Source: Streptomyces sp. Act143
Lineage (GTDB): Bacteria; Actinomycetota; Actinomycetes; Streptomycetales; Streptomycetaceae
Length of the DNA stretch: 64,000 nt
Reading direction: 5' to 3'
NCBI RefSeq assembly: GCF_003143935.1
Contig: NZ_QFRX01000001.1
Span: forward strand, 8,025,220-8,089,219
Below the pieces are notes generated by a model, which worked only from the letters and a program-made list of their open reading frames with translations, was not told the origin of the DNA and ran no database searches. Each line of letters begins with the position of its first letter. Within the stretch, counting starts at the first letter, position 1. Below are positions 7,484 to 15,648 of the stretch, piece after piece. The position numbers and the translations under genes were made by a program.

Positions 7484-8313
7484 CGCCGCGGCCCGTCCGC
7501 CGACCGAGGTCACCACGGGTACCGTCCCGCAGCAGTCGGCGCGGCGCGCTGCCCCCGATGTCCAGGGCGGCGGCGAGTCCCCGGGCCATGGGGGCCACCC
7601 ACAGGTCCTCCTTCAGCGGCTCCAGCGGCTCCAACTGCTCCAACTGCTCCGGCAGCGTCTCGGCGACCGGCCCGGGCCAGAGCAGCCATGCCCCGCGCGG
7701 CGGTCGCGCCGCCATCGCGGTGATCGGGCGGCTCCGGAACAGCCACAGCCGCCCGCCCTCGCCGAAGCCGAACTCGATGTCCTGCGGCCCGCCGAACACC
7801 CGTCGGGCCCGCCGCGCGAGCCACGCCAACCGGAACAACTGGGAGCGGGTGAGCAACTCACCGGTCCGCGCGAGGTGCTCGACGCGGCGCGGGGCCTCAG
7901 CCTCTGACGGCTCCCGGGGTTCTGGTCGTTCCGGTCGTTCCGGTTGTTCCGGCTGCTCCGGTCGTTCCGTCCGCAGCAGTCGGCCGCGCCTGCTCAACCA
8001 GTAGTCCGTCCCGGCCTGTTCCCCGCCGGCCAGGCTGTCCGGACCGCCGCGCACCGCGCTGACCAGCACCCGGCCGGTCCGCCCCGCGACGGGATCGGCC
8101 CCGAACATCACTCCGCCGACTCGCGTGGTCAACATGGGCTGCACGAGCACCGCCATGGGCGCCGTGGACCCGTCGGGCCGGCGCGCGGAGTCGAGCACGG
8201 TCCGTACCGCCGTACGGAAGTCCCGCCAGCCGCGCACGTCCAGCACGGAGGCGAACTGGCCCGCCAGCGATGACTGTTCGGTGTTCTACGTGACGTTCGT
8301 CGAGCGTCGTCAT
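7484..8313 (-). pseudogene. PEP/pyruvate-binding (PEP synthase or rifampicin phosphotransferase-like) gene remnant
   Basis: An ATG at 8313 with GGAGG just upstream starts MTTLDERHVEH. After about 12 codons the homologous sequence moves to another frame (SLAGQFASVLDVRGWRDF), so the N-terminal ATP-grasp part is missing and the frame is shifted. About 240 residues of the PEP-synthase N domain follow (AVLVQPMLTTRVGGVMFGAD, DIEFGFGEGGRLWLFRSRPI). Near 7520 the frame shifts again and the sequence runs into the phosphatase remnant. Full-length members have about 850 residues with a swivelling His domain, absent here. In-frame Glu/Pro-rich repeats (7920-7973) sit inside the remnant. I infer at least two deletions. 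Confidence 0.7.
7920..7973. repeat. Six 9-bp tandem repeats
   Basis: Nonamer TTCCGGTCG and variants repeated six times, encoding alternating RPE/QPE triplets on the minus strand inside the PEP-synthase-like remnant. Confidence 0.6.
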
Positions 8314-8645
8314 CGCACATCCTCCAGGACCGACCGCCAACAGGGGGGACGCGCGGGGGTGGCCCTGCGCCTGACGGCGGAACGAAGGATGGGGCGAGCC
8401 TCTGCCGGACCGACCGGCCGACCGGACCGGCCGACCGGACTGATCGGATCGGCCGGATCGGAGACGGCCGTGGCACGCCTCCTGTCCCGAGGATCCCGCC
8501 GCTGTTCCGACCCATGGAGCCCGTAAGCCACTTTTCGGACAGGCGGCAGAAGAAATCCGAAGGTGGTAGGACAGGGCTCGCGGCACCTGGTCCAGCCGAA
8601 ACGATCCTCGTCTCGTCCTCGCGCGGGAGCCGCGGGGCGGCGGGC
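8314..8645. other. Intergenic region without visible gene
   Basis: This 332-bp stretch lies between the divergent start of the PEP-synthase remnant and the 3' end of the MocR gene. It holds the remnant's ribosome binding site (GGAGG near 8323) and a run of short ACCGG/CCGAC repeats at about 8406-8465. No supported reading frame is seen. Confidence 0.5.
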
Positions 8646-10133
8646 TCATCCGAAGACAGGAGCACCGGTGCCCGGCGCGGCGCCCGGCGGCAGCGCCGTG
8701 CACAGTGCCTCCAGCGCCGTCCCGTACGCGTGCTCGGCGGGTGTCGCGTACCCGACCACCAGCCCGTCCCGGACCGCCGTGTCCTCCACCGAGGCGTCCG
8801 GATGCCGGAACTCCGCCAGCCCGTCGAGCGCGATGCCCTGCCACACGGCGGCCTTGACGGCTGACCGCTCGGTGCCGGGCGGCAGCCTCAGTACCGCGTG
8901 CAGCCCGGCCGCGATGCCGGTGACCTCGATGTGCGGCGCGTGCGCGGCGAGCGCCGCGACCAGGCGGTCCCGTCGGCCGCGGTACCGCTGCCGCATCCGC
9001 CGCACATGACGGTCGTACGCCCCGGAGGAGAGGAAGTCGGCGAGCGCCAGTTGGTCGAGGACGCTCGCCCAGGCCTCCCGTTCGCCCTTCGCCGCGAGCA
9101 CGCCGTCGACGTACCGCTCCGGCAGCACCATCCACCCCAGCCGCACCGCGGGCGACAGGCTCTTGCTCACCGAGCCGATGTAGATCACCCGCTCCGGATC
9201 GAGCCCCTGGACCGCCCCGACGGGCTTGCGGTCGTAACGGAACTCCCCGTCGTAGTCGTCCTCCAGTACCACCGCGTCCCGCGCGCGTGCCCAGTCGACG
9301 ACGGCGGCCCGCCGCTCGGCGTGCAGGGGCCCGCCGGTCGGGAACTGGTGCGCCGGTGTGAGCAGTACGGCCCGCTCGCGCGCCAACCGCCCGACGTCGG
9401 CGCCGTGTTCGTCGATCGGCAGCGGTACGGTCCGCACGCCGGCGTCCGCGAGCAGCGCACGGTGGAAGGGGAGTCCGTACGCCTCCACGGCGAGCGGACC
9501 CCGCAGCACCCGCTCAGGGGAGCCCAGGAAGAGCAGCCTCAGGGCGTGTGCGAAGCCGGAGCAGATCACGATCCGTCCCGGCTCGGTCCGTACGCCACGT
9601 GCGCGTGCCAGATACGCCGCGAGCGCCTCCCGCAGCTCCACGCGCCCGGCGGGGTCACCGGGCCCGAAGACCTCGTTGGGCGCCTGCTGGAGGGCCCGCC
9701 GGTAGGACGCGAGCCATGGCGCACGGGGGAAGGTCGACGCGTCCGGGGTGCCCTGCCGCAGATCGTGCCGCGGCCCTCGCGCGCGTGGCGGCGTCTTCCC
9801 GGCTCTCGTGGGTACGCGCGCGTGCCCCGGGCGCAACGCCTCGGTCCGCTCCGCCACCCGGGTTCCCGAACCCTGGCGCGCCGTGAGCCAGCCCTCCGCG
9901 ACGAGTTCGGCGTACGCGTCCGCCACCGTGTTGCGGGCCACGCCGAGGTCGGCGGCGAGCGAACGGTAGGGCGGCAGCGGGGTGCCGGGGGCGAGCCGAC
10001 CGCTCCGTACGGCCTCCCGCAGCGCATCGCAGAGAGCGGCCCGCCTGCTGCCCGGCCCCGGCCTGCTGAGCTCCAGCTCCAGATGCAGATCGGAGCCGAT
10101 CCGCTCCGCGGAATTGACCCACGCATTCGCCAT
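8646..10133 (-). CDS. MocR-type regulator (GntR HTH fused to aminotransferase domain)
   Basis: A 495-residue protein. Residues about 30-95 form a GntR winged helix (ALREAVRSGRLAPGTPLPPY, RNTVADAYAELVAEGWL). Residues about 120-485 are a fold-type I aminotransferase domain with the PLP aspartate in EDDYDGEFRY (291-300) and the PLP lysine at K324 in SVSKSLSPAVRLG. MocR proteins usually sense PLP, GABA or a related amino compound and regulate a divergent gene. Here a carboxymuconolactone-decarboxylase-like gene starts only 47 bp away in the opposite direction and is the obvious target. The ATG at 10133 was chosen from the start of homology. Autoregulation is likely. Confidence 0.92.
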   Translation of the reverse strand: MANAWVNSAERIGSDLHLELELSRPGPGSRRAALCDALREAVRSGRLAPGTPLPPYRSLAADLGVARNTVADAYAELVAEGWLTARQGSGTRVAERTEALRPGHARVPTRAGKTPPRARGPRHDLRQGTPDASTFPRAPWLASYRRALQQAPNEVFGPGDPAGRVELREALAAYLARARGVRTEPGRIVICSGFAHALRLLFLGSPERVLRGPLAVEAYGLPFHRALLADAGVRTVPLPIDEHGADVGRLARERAVLLTPAHQFPTGGPLHAERRAAVVDWARARDAVVLEDDYDGEFRYDRKPVGAVQGLDPERVIYIGSVSKSLSPAVRLGWMVLPERYVDGVLAAKGEREAWASVLDQLALADFLSSGAYDRHVRRMRQRYRGRRDRLVAALAAHAPHIEVTGIAAGLHAVLRLPPGTERSAVKAAVWQGIALDGLAEFRHPDASVEDTAVRDGLVVGYATPAEHAYGTALEALCTALPPGAAPGTGAPVFG

Positions 10134-10180
10134 GGAATTGCACCCTACAGCCGGTCTTTCCTGGCCGTAGATTCGACGGC
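10134..10180. promoter_or_regulatory. Short divergent promoter region between MocR and AhpD-like genes
   Basis: Only 47 bp separate the two start codons. TAGATT (about 10159) lies at a -10-like distance just before the plus-strand ATG at 10181, with no ribosome binding site, so that gene may be transcribed without a leader. MocR binding sites would have to overlap both promoters. Inferred. Confidence 0.4.
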
Positions 10181-10714
10181 ATGACGACGAACGCGAACAC
10201 GATCGCTGCCCCCGTGACGACCCGACCGAACGCCTCCGAGACGGTGCGCCCGAACACCTCCGAGACGCCTCGGCTGAACTTCGCCAAGTCCGCCCCGAAG
10301 GTCTTCCGCGCCCTCATCGGCTTCGACGCCGCCGCTCGTGAGGGCCTCGACCCGACCCTGGTCGAGCTGATCCAGATCCGCGCCTCGCACCTCAACCACT
10401 GCGCCTACTGCCTCCACATGCACACCAACGACGCCCGCAAGGCGGGCGAGAGCGAGGACCGGCTGCACATGGTCGCGGTATGGCGCGAGGCCCGGCACTT
10501 CTTCACGGAGAAGGAGCAGGCGGCGCTGGCCCTGACCGAGGCGGTGACGCTGGTCGCCGACGCCGGAGTCCCGGACGAGGTGTACGCGCAGGCCGCGGCC
10601 CACTTCGACGAGAAGGAACTGGCGCAGGTGCTGGCGCTGATCTTCGCGATCAACACCTGGAACAGGGTGGCCTTGGCGACGAAGAAGGTCGCGGGCACGG
10701 ACGAGCGTGGCTGA
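10181..10714 (+). CDS. AhpD-like / carboxymuconolactone decarboxylase family protein
   Basis: A 177-residue protein. Residues about 38-130 contain the AhpD core: ELIQIRASHLNHCAYCLHMH with the redox pair C74 and C77 and H81. This core in AhpD forms the peroxidase/adaptor site, and in other members serves unknown thiol redox steps. The first 30 residues are a low-complexity lead (RPNASETVRPNTSETPRLN), itself a short repeat. Divergently transcribed from a MocR regulator, so probably induced by the regulator's ligand. The last codons lie within a tandem repeat that fills the downstream spacer. Confidence 0.9.
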   Translation: MTTNANTIAAPVTTRPNASETVRPNTSETPRLNFAKSAPKVFRALIGFDAAAREGLDPTLVELIQIRASHLNHCAYCLHMHTNDARKAGESEDRLHMVAVWREARHFFTEKEQAALALTEAVTLVADAGVPDEVYAQAAAHFDEKELAQVLALIFAINTWNRVALATKKVAGTDERG

Positions 10715-10959
10715 GCCGGGTGAGACGTCATGGGCCGGTCGTGACGAGCGTGGCGGAGCCAGGTGAGACGGTCACGGGCCGGTCGTGACGAGCGTGGCGG
10801 AGCCGGGTGAGACGGTCACGGGCCGGTCGTGATGAGTGGGTGTGAGTCCGGTCGGATGGTCATGGACCGGTCGTGATGAGCAGGTCTGGGCCGGTCGGAT
10901 GGTCATGGGGCGGTCGTGATGAGCGGGTCTGGGCCGGTCAGACGGTCATGGGGCGGTCG
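10698..10959. repeat. Six tandem repeats of 43-44 bp at a convergent gene junction
   Basis: Units built on GACGAGCGTGGCGGAGCC followed by GGTGAGACGGTCACGGGCCG and GTCGT are repeated six times with growing divergence. The array starts in the last codons of the AhpD-like gene and ends in the last codons of gltD, so it forms the whole convergent spacer. Confidence 0.85.
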
Positions 10960-12425
10960 TGCGGGCCGATGGGTGCCGGCAGTTGCGAACTTCCCGTCAG
11001 GTGCCGGTCGACCGCCGCCGCCACCGCCCGCCCCTCCGCGATCGCCCACACGATCAGCGACTGCCCCCGCGCGGCGTCCCCCGCGGCGAACACGCCGGGG
11101 GCGCTCGTCGCGAACCCGGCGTCCCGCGCGATCGTGCCGCGCGGCTCCATCGCCAGCCCGAGCTGGTCGACGAGCCCGTCGCCGCGGTCGGGGCCGGAGA
11201 AGCCGAGGGCGAGCAGCACGAGGTCGGCGGGGAGCGTCCGTCCGGTTCCCGACACCGGCCGCCGCTCCGCATCGACCTCGACCAGGTGCAGCGAACGCAC
11301 ATGCCCGTCGGCGTCACCGGTGAACCGGAGCGTGGACGCCGCGAACAGCCGCGCGTCCGCGTCCGCCGCCGGAGCGGTCCGCAGCGCACCGGCCTCCTCG
11401 TGCGCGGCGGAGAGCCGGTAGATCCTCGGGTACGTCGGCCAGGGCTCGGTGTCCTCGTCGCGTTCGGTGCCCGGCTGGGCGTAGATGTCCAACTGCGTGA
11501 CGGACGCGGCGCCTTCGCGGACCGCGGTCCCCAGACAGTCGGCCCCCGTGTCGCCGCCGCCGACGATGACGACGTGCTTCCCGGCGGCGGACATGGGGGA
11601 GACCTCCAGGTCGCCCTGGCACACCCGGTTGGCCAGCGGCAGATACTCCATGGCCTGGTATATCCCCGTCAACTCCCGCCCTGGCACGTCCAGTTCACGC
11701 CACGCCGTCGCCCCGGTGGCGATCACGACCGCGTCGTACCGCGCCCGTAGCTCCGCCGCCCCGATGTCCCGCCCGACCGCCGTGGACGTACGGAACTTCG
11801 TCCCCTCGGCCCGCATCTGCTCGATGCGGCGCTCCAGATGGTGCTTCTCCATCTTGAACTCGGGGATGCCGTAACGCATCAGTCCGCCGAGCCGGTCGTC
11901 CTTCTCGAACACGGCGACCGTGTGACCCGCCCGCGTCAACTGCTGTGCCGCCGCCAGTCCCGTCGGGCCCGACCCGATGACGGCGACGGTCCGACCGGAC
12001 AGCCGGTCGGGCGGCCGGGGTGGCGCGAAACCGAGCTCCCAGGCCTGGTCGGCGATGGCGGCCTCGACGTTCTTGATGGTGACCGCGGGCTGGTTGATGG
12101 CGAGCACGCACCCTGCCTCGCAGGGGGCCGGACACAACCGACCGGTGAACTCGGGGAAATTGTTGGTGGCATGCAGCCGGTCGGCGGCGGCCCGCCAGTC
12201 GTCGCGGCTGACGAGGTCGTTCCATTCGGGGATGAGGTTTCCGAGCGGGCAGGCTTCGTGGCAGAACGGTACGCCGCAGTCCATGCACCGGTCGGCCTGC
12301 TTGTCGATGATGGGCAGCAGCGCCCCGGCGACATACACCTCGTCCCAGTCCCGGACCCGCTCCTCCACGGGCCGACGGGGCCAGTCCTGACGGGGGGTGG
12401 TCATGAATCCCTTGGGATCGGCCAT
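10938..12425 (-). CDS. gltD: Glutamate synthase small-subunit homologue (GltD)
   Basis: A 495-residue protein starting MADPKGFMTTPRQDW at the ATG at 12425. An N-terminal iron-sulfur domain carries C47, C50, C55 and C59 (CMDCGVPFCHEACPLGN) and C98, C102 and C106. An FAD-binding GSGPTG lies at about 151-156, and an NADPH-binding VIVGGGDTGAD near 290. In the glutamate synthase complex this subunit takes electrons from NADPH and passes them to GltB. No gltB is next to it (the upstream neighbour is a DUF1772 gene), so this is either a dispersed gltD or a paralogue serving another electron acceptor. Length and motifs are those of a complete protein. Confidence 0.9.
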   Translation of the reverse strand: MADPKGFMTTPRQDWPRRPVEERVRDWDEVYVAGALLPIIDKQADRCMDCGVPFCHEACPLGNLIPEWNDLVSRDDWRAAADRLHATNNFPEFTGRLCPAPCEAGCVLAINQPAVTIKNVEAAIADQAWELGFAPPRPPDRLSGRTVAVIGSGPTGLAAAQQLTRAGHTVAVFEKDDRLGGLMRYGIPEFKMEKHHLERRIEQMRAEGTKFRTSTAVGRDIGAAELRARYDAVVIATGATAWRELDVPGRELTGIYQAMEYLPLANRVCQGDLEVSPMSAAGKHVVIVGGGDTGADCLGTAVREGAASVTQLDIYAQPGTERDEDTEPWPTYPRIYRLSAAHEEAGALRTAPAADADARLFAASTLRFTGDADGHVRSLHLVEVDAERRPVSGTGRTLPADLVLLALGFSGPDRGDGLVDQLGLAMEPRGTIARDAGFATSAPGVFAAGDAARGQSLIVWAIAEGRAVAAAVDRHLTGSSQLPAPIGPHDRPMTV

Positions 12426-12574
12426 GGCCGTCTTCCTTGCGTCGACGTCGACGGGCCGTGCGTCATCGGGCGGCACTCTTTCGGCCACGATACGTCCGCT
12501 CGGCCACACCCGCAGAGTGTGTGGGACAGCGCTTTCCCGAAGGGCTCGGGAGGGCCGGGGACCGAGGGAGCAGG

Positions 12575-13054
12575 CTAGGTGAGGGCCAGTACGTACGCCA
12601 CCGCCGCCGCACCGGAGGCGATCATGCGGACGTGGTTCCACATCGTCCACTCGCGTATGTATGTCGGCCAGTACGCGGCCGCTTCGGGGGTACCGGCGTC
12701 CAGCTTGAGCAGAGCGTCGTTGCGCGGCACGTTCGCCACCATCGTCACGCCGAAGGAGCCGACCAGATACAGCGCACTGCCCAGCAGCAGTTCGACCGTG
12801 CCGTCGTCGGGCAACAGCACGAACGTCACCACCGCCAGCACCGCGCACAGCACCGCCGAGCCGACGAACACGAGCATGAACGCCGGCCGCAACGCGGTCA
12901 CGTTGATCGCCTTCATCGCCGCGACCCCTTGCGCCGGCGGCAACGCGGCGAGCCCCTTCATCACGAAGGTCGAGAACGCGCAGAACGCCCCGGCCACCAG
13001 ACCGGTCCCCAGCACGCCCAGCACCGTGAGTACGAAGTACGGTCCATGGATCAT
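12575..13054 (-). CDS. DUF1772 (anthrone oxygenase-like) membrane protein
   Basis: A 159-residue protein starting MIHGPYFVLTVLGVLGTG at the ATG at 13054, with GGGAG about 10 bp upstream. Four predicted membrane helices (about 5-27, 55-77, 85-105, 135-155) and the conserved NVPRNDALL followed by WNHVRMIAS are the hallmarks of DUF1772. A few members act as anthrone oxygenases in aromatic polyketide pathways. Most, including this one, have no known role, and no polyketide genes lie nearby. Confidence 0.85.
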   Translation of the reverse strand: MIHGPYFVLTVLGVLGTGLVAGAFCAFSTFVMKGLAALPPAQGVAAMKAINVTALRPAFMLVFVGSAVLCAVLAVVTFVLLPDDGTVELLLGSALYLVGSFGVTMVANVPRNDALLKLDAGTPEAAAYWPTYIREWTMWNHVRMIASGAAAVAYVLALT

Positions 13055-13393
13055 CTCAACGTCAACTCCCGCATCGAGCCGAGATCCTGCCCGGCACCAA
13101 CCGTCACCACAAGTGAATTCCCGTACGGGAAGCGTCACCATGGCCGATCGGCGCAGGTGCATACGCAGACGTCCAGGAGAGCCTTCCCGGAAGCCGACCA
13201 ACACCGCCCTCCGAGCTCGGTGACATGTCCTGCTGTGCGAAAACGCCGGGTGGGGTGAGGGCAGCGGGTGCGGTGGTCGGGTTGGCGGTCGGGCCTGTTG
13301 TCATGCCTGTGGTGTTGGCTATAGCTCTGTTTGCGGTGAGGGTGATGGCTGTGGCTGTGGCTGTGGCTGTGATGAGGACGGTAGCCCCCGCCC
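13055..13393. other. Intergenic region with TGGCTG hexamer run
   Basis: A 339-bp spacer between two minus-strand genes. It contains a run of about five TGGCTG hexamers (about 13346-13373). Both strands have open frames that look like hydrophobic leaders because of this run (plus from 13225, minus from 13436), but neither has a ribosome binding site or a clean codon pattern. I see no supported gene. Confidence 0.45.
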
Positions 13394-14101
13394 TCAGCCA
13401 ACGCCGGCCTCCGTGTCCGCCCCGACCGTCCGCCACCCACCCAGTACTCCCTCCACCGCCACCGAGATCCTCCGCCGAGCCTCATGCCGAGGGACCCCAC
13501 TCATCAGCAACTGGTCGTACGGCGTGTCCAGATGTCGTACCGACGCCACCACCGCCGAGACGACAGCCCCCTCCGACAACGCCCGCCCCGCCGCACTCCG
13601 CCCCACCCGCCCGCTTCCCCGCATCGACGCGTGCGCGGCGATCCCCAGGGCCCGCTCTTCCGGACAATGCGGAAACAGCCGCCGGATCTCGGCCGCGAAC
13701 GCCGCCGTGAACCGCACGTCCTCGACCGCCCGCCGCCGAGCGTCCCGCGCCCGGCGGCGCCGCCGCGCCTCGGCATCCGCCAGGCACCGCGCCTCCGCCC
13801 GGACCAGCGCCGCCTCCTCGGCGAGGACGCCCTGCCGTTCGTACCGCCCCTTGCGCCGGTTGAACCGTACGACCACCGCCGACAGCGCACTCTCCTCCCG
13901 CGATCTGCGTGTCAGCGCGGTGTCCCCGCGCGGCAGGAACACCAGGTGGCCGAGGTCGGCGCAGTCCAGACACCGCGGGGCTCCGTCCTCCAGGACCAGC
14001 ATCGCCAGTGGCCCGCGCCGGCATTCGGCACACTGCTTCCGCTTGAGAGGCTGCACGACGAGAAGTCCGGCGCGGTGCTGGGGAGTTGCCAGATGGGCCA
14101 T
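13394..14101 (-). CDS. DUF2293 domain protein with N-terminal zinc-finger-like motif
   Basis: A 235-residue protein starting MAHLATPQHRAGLLVVQPLK at the ATG at 14101. Residues about 22-48 hold two Cys pairs (CAECRRG and CLDCADL), a likely zinc ribbon. A basic Arg/Ala-rich helix follows near 95-130, and the C-terminal DUF2293 region has IRRLFPHCPEERALGIAAHA and TPYDQLLMSGVPRHEARRRI. The basic helix and zinc ribbon suggest nucleic-acid contact, but the function is unknown. It is divergent from the kinase-like gene across a tandem repeat. Confidence 0.85.
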   Translation of the reverse strand: MAHLATPQHRAGLLVVQPLKRKQCAECRRGPLAMLVLEDGAPRCLDCADLGHLVFLPRGDTALTRRSREESALSAVVVRFNRRKGRYERQGVLAEEAALVRAEARCLADAEARRRRRARDARRRAVEDVRFTAAFAAEIRRLFPHCPEERALGIAAHASMRGSGRVGRSAAGRALSEGAVVSAVVASVRHLDTPYDQLLMSGVPRHEARRRISVAVEGVLGGWRTVGADTEAGVG

Positions 14102-14156
14102 ACAACATTCATTCCCACGACCGGACCACGAACCACCGCCCACCCACCTCGACCCC

Positions 14157-14288
14157 ACCCCCTGGACGCCGCCTGTCTACTGCGACCCCGTTTCCTGGAC
14201 GCCGTCTGCCTACCGTGACCCCGTTTCCTGGACGCCGCCTGTCCACCGCGACCCCGTTTCCTGGACGCCGCCTGCCTGTCTCGACGCA
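14157..14288. repeat. Four tandem repeats of 33 bp between divergent genes
   Basis: Units of the form CCCCGTTTCCTGGACGCCG plus CTGTCTACTGCGA, four copies with a few changes, filling much of the space between the divergent DUF2293 and kinase-like genes and therefore lying in their promoter region. Confidence 0.8.
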
Positions 14289-14345
14289 CCCGCTCATCGC
14301 CCTTCCCTCTCCCGACCGGAACGCGTCCCGGCCGTCGGTTGACGC

Positions 14346-14990
14346 ATGATGGGCCGTGTGCGACTCGAAGCGATCACCTGGGACCGGCTCGGCGACCTCC
14401 TCGCCGACCGCCTTCTCGACCTGAAGCCGGCCGACGGCGGCCCCTGGCCGCGCATCGCCTTCGACGGCGCCCCGGCGGCCCGCCCGCAGGATCTCGCCGA
14501 ACGAGTCGCGGAGGCGCTCCGCATACGAGGTCGCTCTTCCCTCGTCGTCGGCACCCGGGGCTTCCTGCGCCCCGCCTCGCTCCGCTTCGAGTACGGCCAC
14601 CAGGACGTGGAGGCGTATTACGACGGCTGGTTCGACACCGGCGCCCTGTGGCGCGAGGTCTTCGGCCCCCTGGAACCGGGCGGCGACGGCCGTGTCCTGC
14701 CCGACCTCTGGGACCCCGACACCGACCGCGCCACCCGCAGCCCCTACGTCCAACTCCCGCCCGGCAGCTTGCTGTTGCTGCACGGTCCGCTCCTGCTGCG
14801 CCACTGGTTCCCCTTCGACCTGACCGTCCACGTCCTCCTCTCCCCGGGCGCCCTGCGCCGACGCACCCCCGAGGCCGAGCAGTGGACCCTGGAGGCCTTC
14901 GAGCGCTACGAGCGCGAGACCGACCCGGCGGGCACCGCCGACGTCCTGGTGCGTGCCGACGATCCCCGGCATCCGGCGTGGCGGGGCTGA
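14346..14990 (+). CDS. Uridine kinase-like protein with degenerate P-loop
   Basis: A protein of 214 residues (start ATG 14346; ATG 14349 or GTG 14358 are alternatives). The order of motifs follows the uridine kinase family of P-loop NTPases: strand PRIAFDG, a long central region with DVEAYYDGWFDTGALWREV, VQLPPGSLLLLHGPLLLRH as the Walker B region, and a C-terminal YERETDPAGTADVLVRADDP. The Walker A site reads DGAPAARPQDLAE and lacks the Gly-Lys-Ser/Thr needed for normal ATP phosphate binding. I recall this change as shared among Streptomyces homologues, so the protein may have lost kinase activity or bind a different ligand. Confidence 0.75.
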   Translation: MMGRVRLEAITWDRLGDLLADRLLDLKPADGGPWPRIAFDGAPAARPQDLAERVAEALRIRGRSSLVVGTRGFLRPASLRFEYGHQDVEAYYDGWFDTGALWREVFGPLEPGGDGRVLPDLWDPDTDRATRSPYVQLPPGSLLLLHGPLLLRHWFPFDLTVHVLLSPGALRRRTPEAEQWTLEAFERYERETDPAGTADVLVRADDPRHPAWRG

Positions 14991-15011
14991 CGGGGGCCCC
15001 GGCCATTCATT

Positions 15012-15041
15012 TTGAGAAGATCCATCAAATCACTTTTATAT
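15012..15041 (+). promoter_or_regulatory. Candidate promoter of the PPOX-class gene
   Basis: TTGAGA (15012-15017) and TTATAT (15036-15041) are 18 bp apart in a markedly AT-rich patch, 28 bp before the ATG at 15070. Confidence 0.45.
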
Positions 15042-15069
15042 GCGCGTGCATGTAACTACGCTGGGCCCC

Positions 15070-15483
15070 ATGACGACTTCCACGAGCGCTCACCTCTCTT
15101 TCGACGACTCCGTCCGCGCCCTCCTCGACGGCAAGAACTTCGCCAGCGTCGCCACCCTCGGCCCCGACGGCGCCCCGCAGAACTCTGTGGTCTGGATCAA
15201 ACGCGAGGGCGACACCGTCCTCTTCTCCTCCGTCGACAACCGCCAGAAGGTGCGCAACCTCCGCCGCGACCCTCGTATCAGCGTCTCTGTCTACGACTTG
15301 GCCAACCCCTACACCTCGGTAGAGATCCGCGGCACCGCCGAGATCCTCCCCGACCCGGACAAGCGCCTCCCGCACGACCTCGCGCACAAGTACCTCGGCA
15401 TCGACCCGCCCGCCGAGAAGGAGGACGAGACCCGCGTGATCATCCGCATCGTGCCGCGGAGGATCGTGGGCTTCTCTGCTTGA
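15070..15483 (+). CDS. PPOX-class F420- or flavin-dependent reductase/oxidase
   Basis: A 137-residue protein starting MTTSTSAHLSFDDSVRALLD. It shows the split beta-barrel pattern of the pyridoxamine-phosphate-oxidase-like fold: ASVATLGPDGAPQNSVVWI, LFSSVDNRQKVRNLRRDPRI and VEIRGTAEILPD. In actinobacteria such small proteins often use F420 (for example biliverdin or aflatoxin reductases) rather than FMN. The substrate cannot be told from sequence. The gene stands alone, has an AT-rich promoter upstream and ends in a perfect 32-bp palindrome that includes its stop codon. Confidence 0.85.
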   Translation: MTTSTSAHLSFDDSVRALLDGKNFASVATLGPDGAPQNSVVWIKREGDTVLFSSVDNRQKVRNLRRDPRISVSVYDLANPYTSVEIRGTAEILPDPDKRLPHDLAHKYLGIDPPAEKEDETRVIIRIVPRRIVGFSA

Positions 15484-15512
15484 GCCAGGACCGGCCGGCC
15501 GGTCCTGGCTCA
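15481..15512 (+). terminator. Perfect 32-bp palindrome starting at the stop codon
   Basis: TGAGCCAGGACCGGCC and its exact reverse complement (15497-15512) meet without a spacer. The TGA of the PPOX gene is the first triplet. It can form a 14-bp stem with a 4-base loop. There is no U-tract, as usual for Streptomyces terminators. Confidence 0.7.
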
Positions 15513-15648
15513 AGCCGGTGCGGCATCGGGGCGCGGCGTCGTCACGGGTTCCGGGTGCGCCGGGTCCGTGCGGCGGCGAGAATGAACGGCGCCGGGACTA
15601 GCGGTGCCTCCTGCTCCGCGCCGGCCGTCCGGCACCGGGAGGTACTTC

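Noticed and set aside
7510..7824. Intact small gene on the minus strand within the PEP-synthase remnant
   Set aside because: It is the wrong frame of the remnant (Ala/Gly/Arg-rich). The homologous sequence lies in another frame.
10698..10959. CRISPR or attachment-site array
   Set aside because: Direct tandem copies without unique spacers, ending inside coding sequence. No integrase nearby.
13104..13710. Open frames with leader-like hydrophobic starts on both strands around the TGGCTG run
   Set aside because: The hydrophobic pattern (Val-Ala or Thr-Ala repeats) is produced by the hexamer repeat itself. No ribosome binding site, and the plus frame overlaps the DUF2293 gene in antisense.
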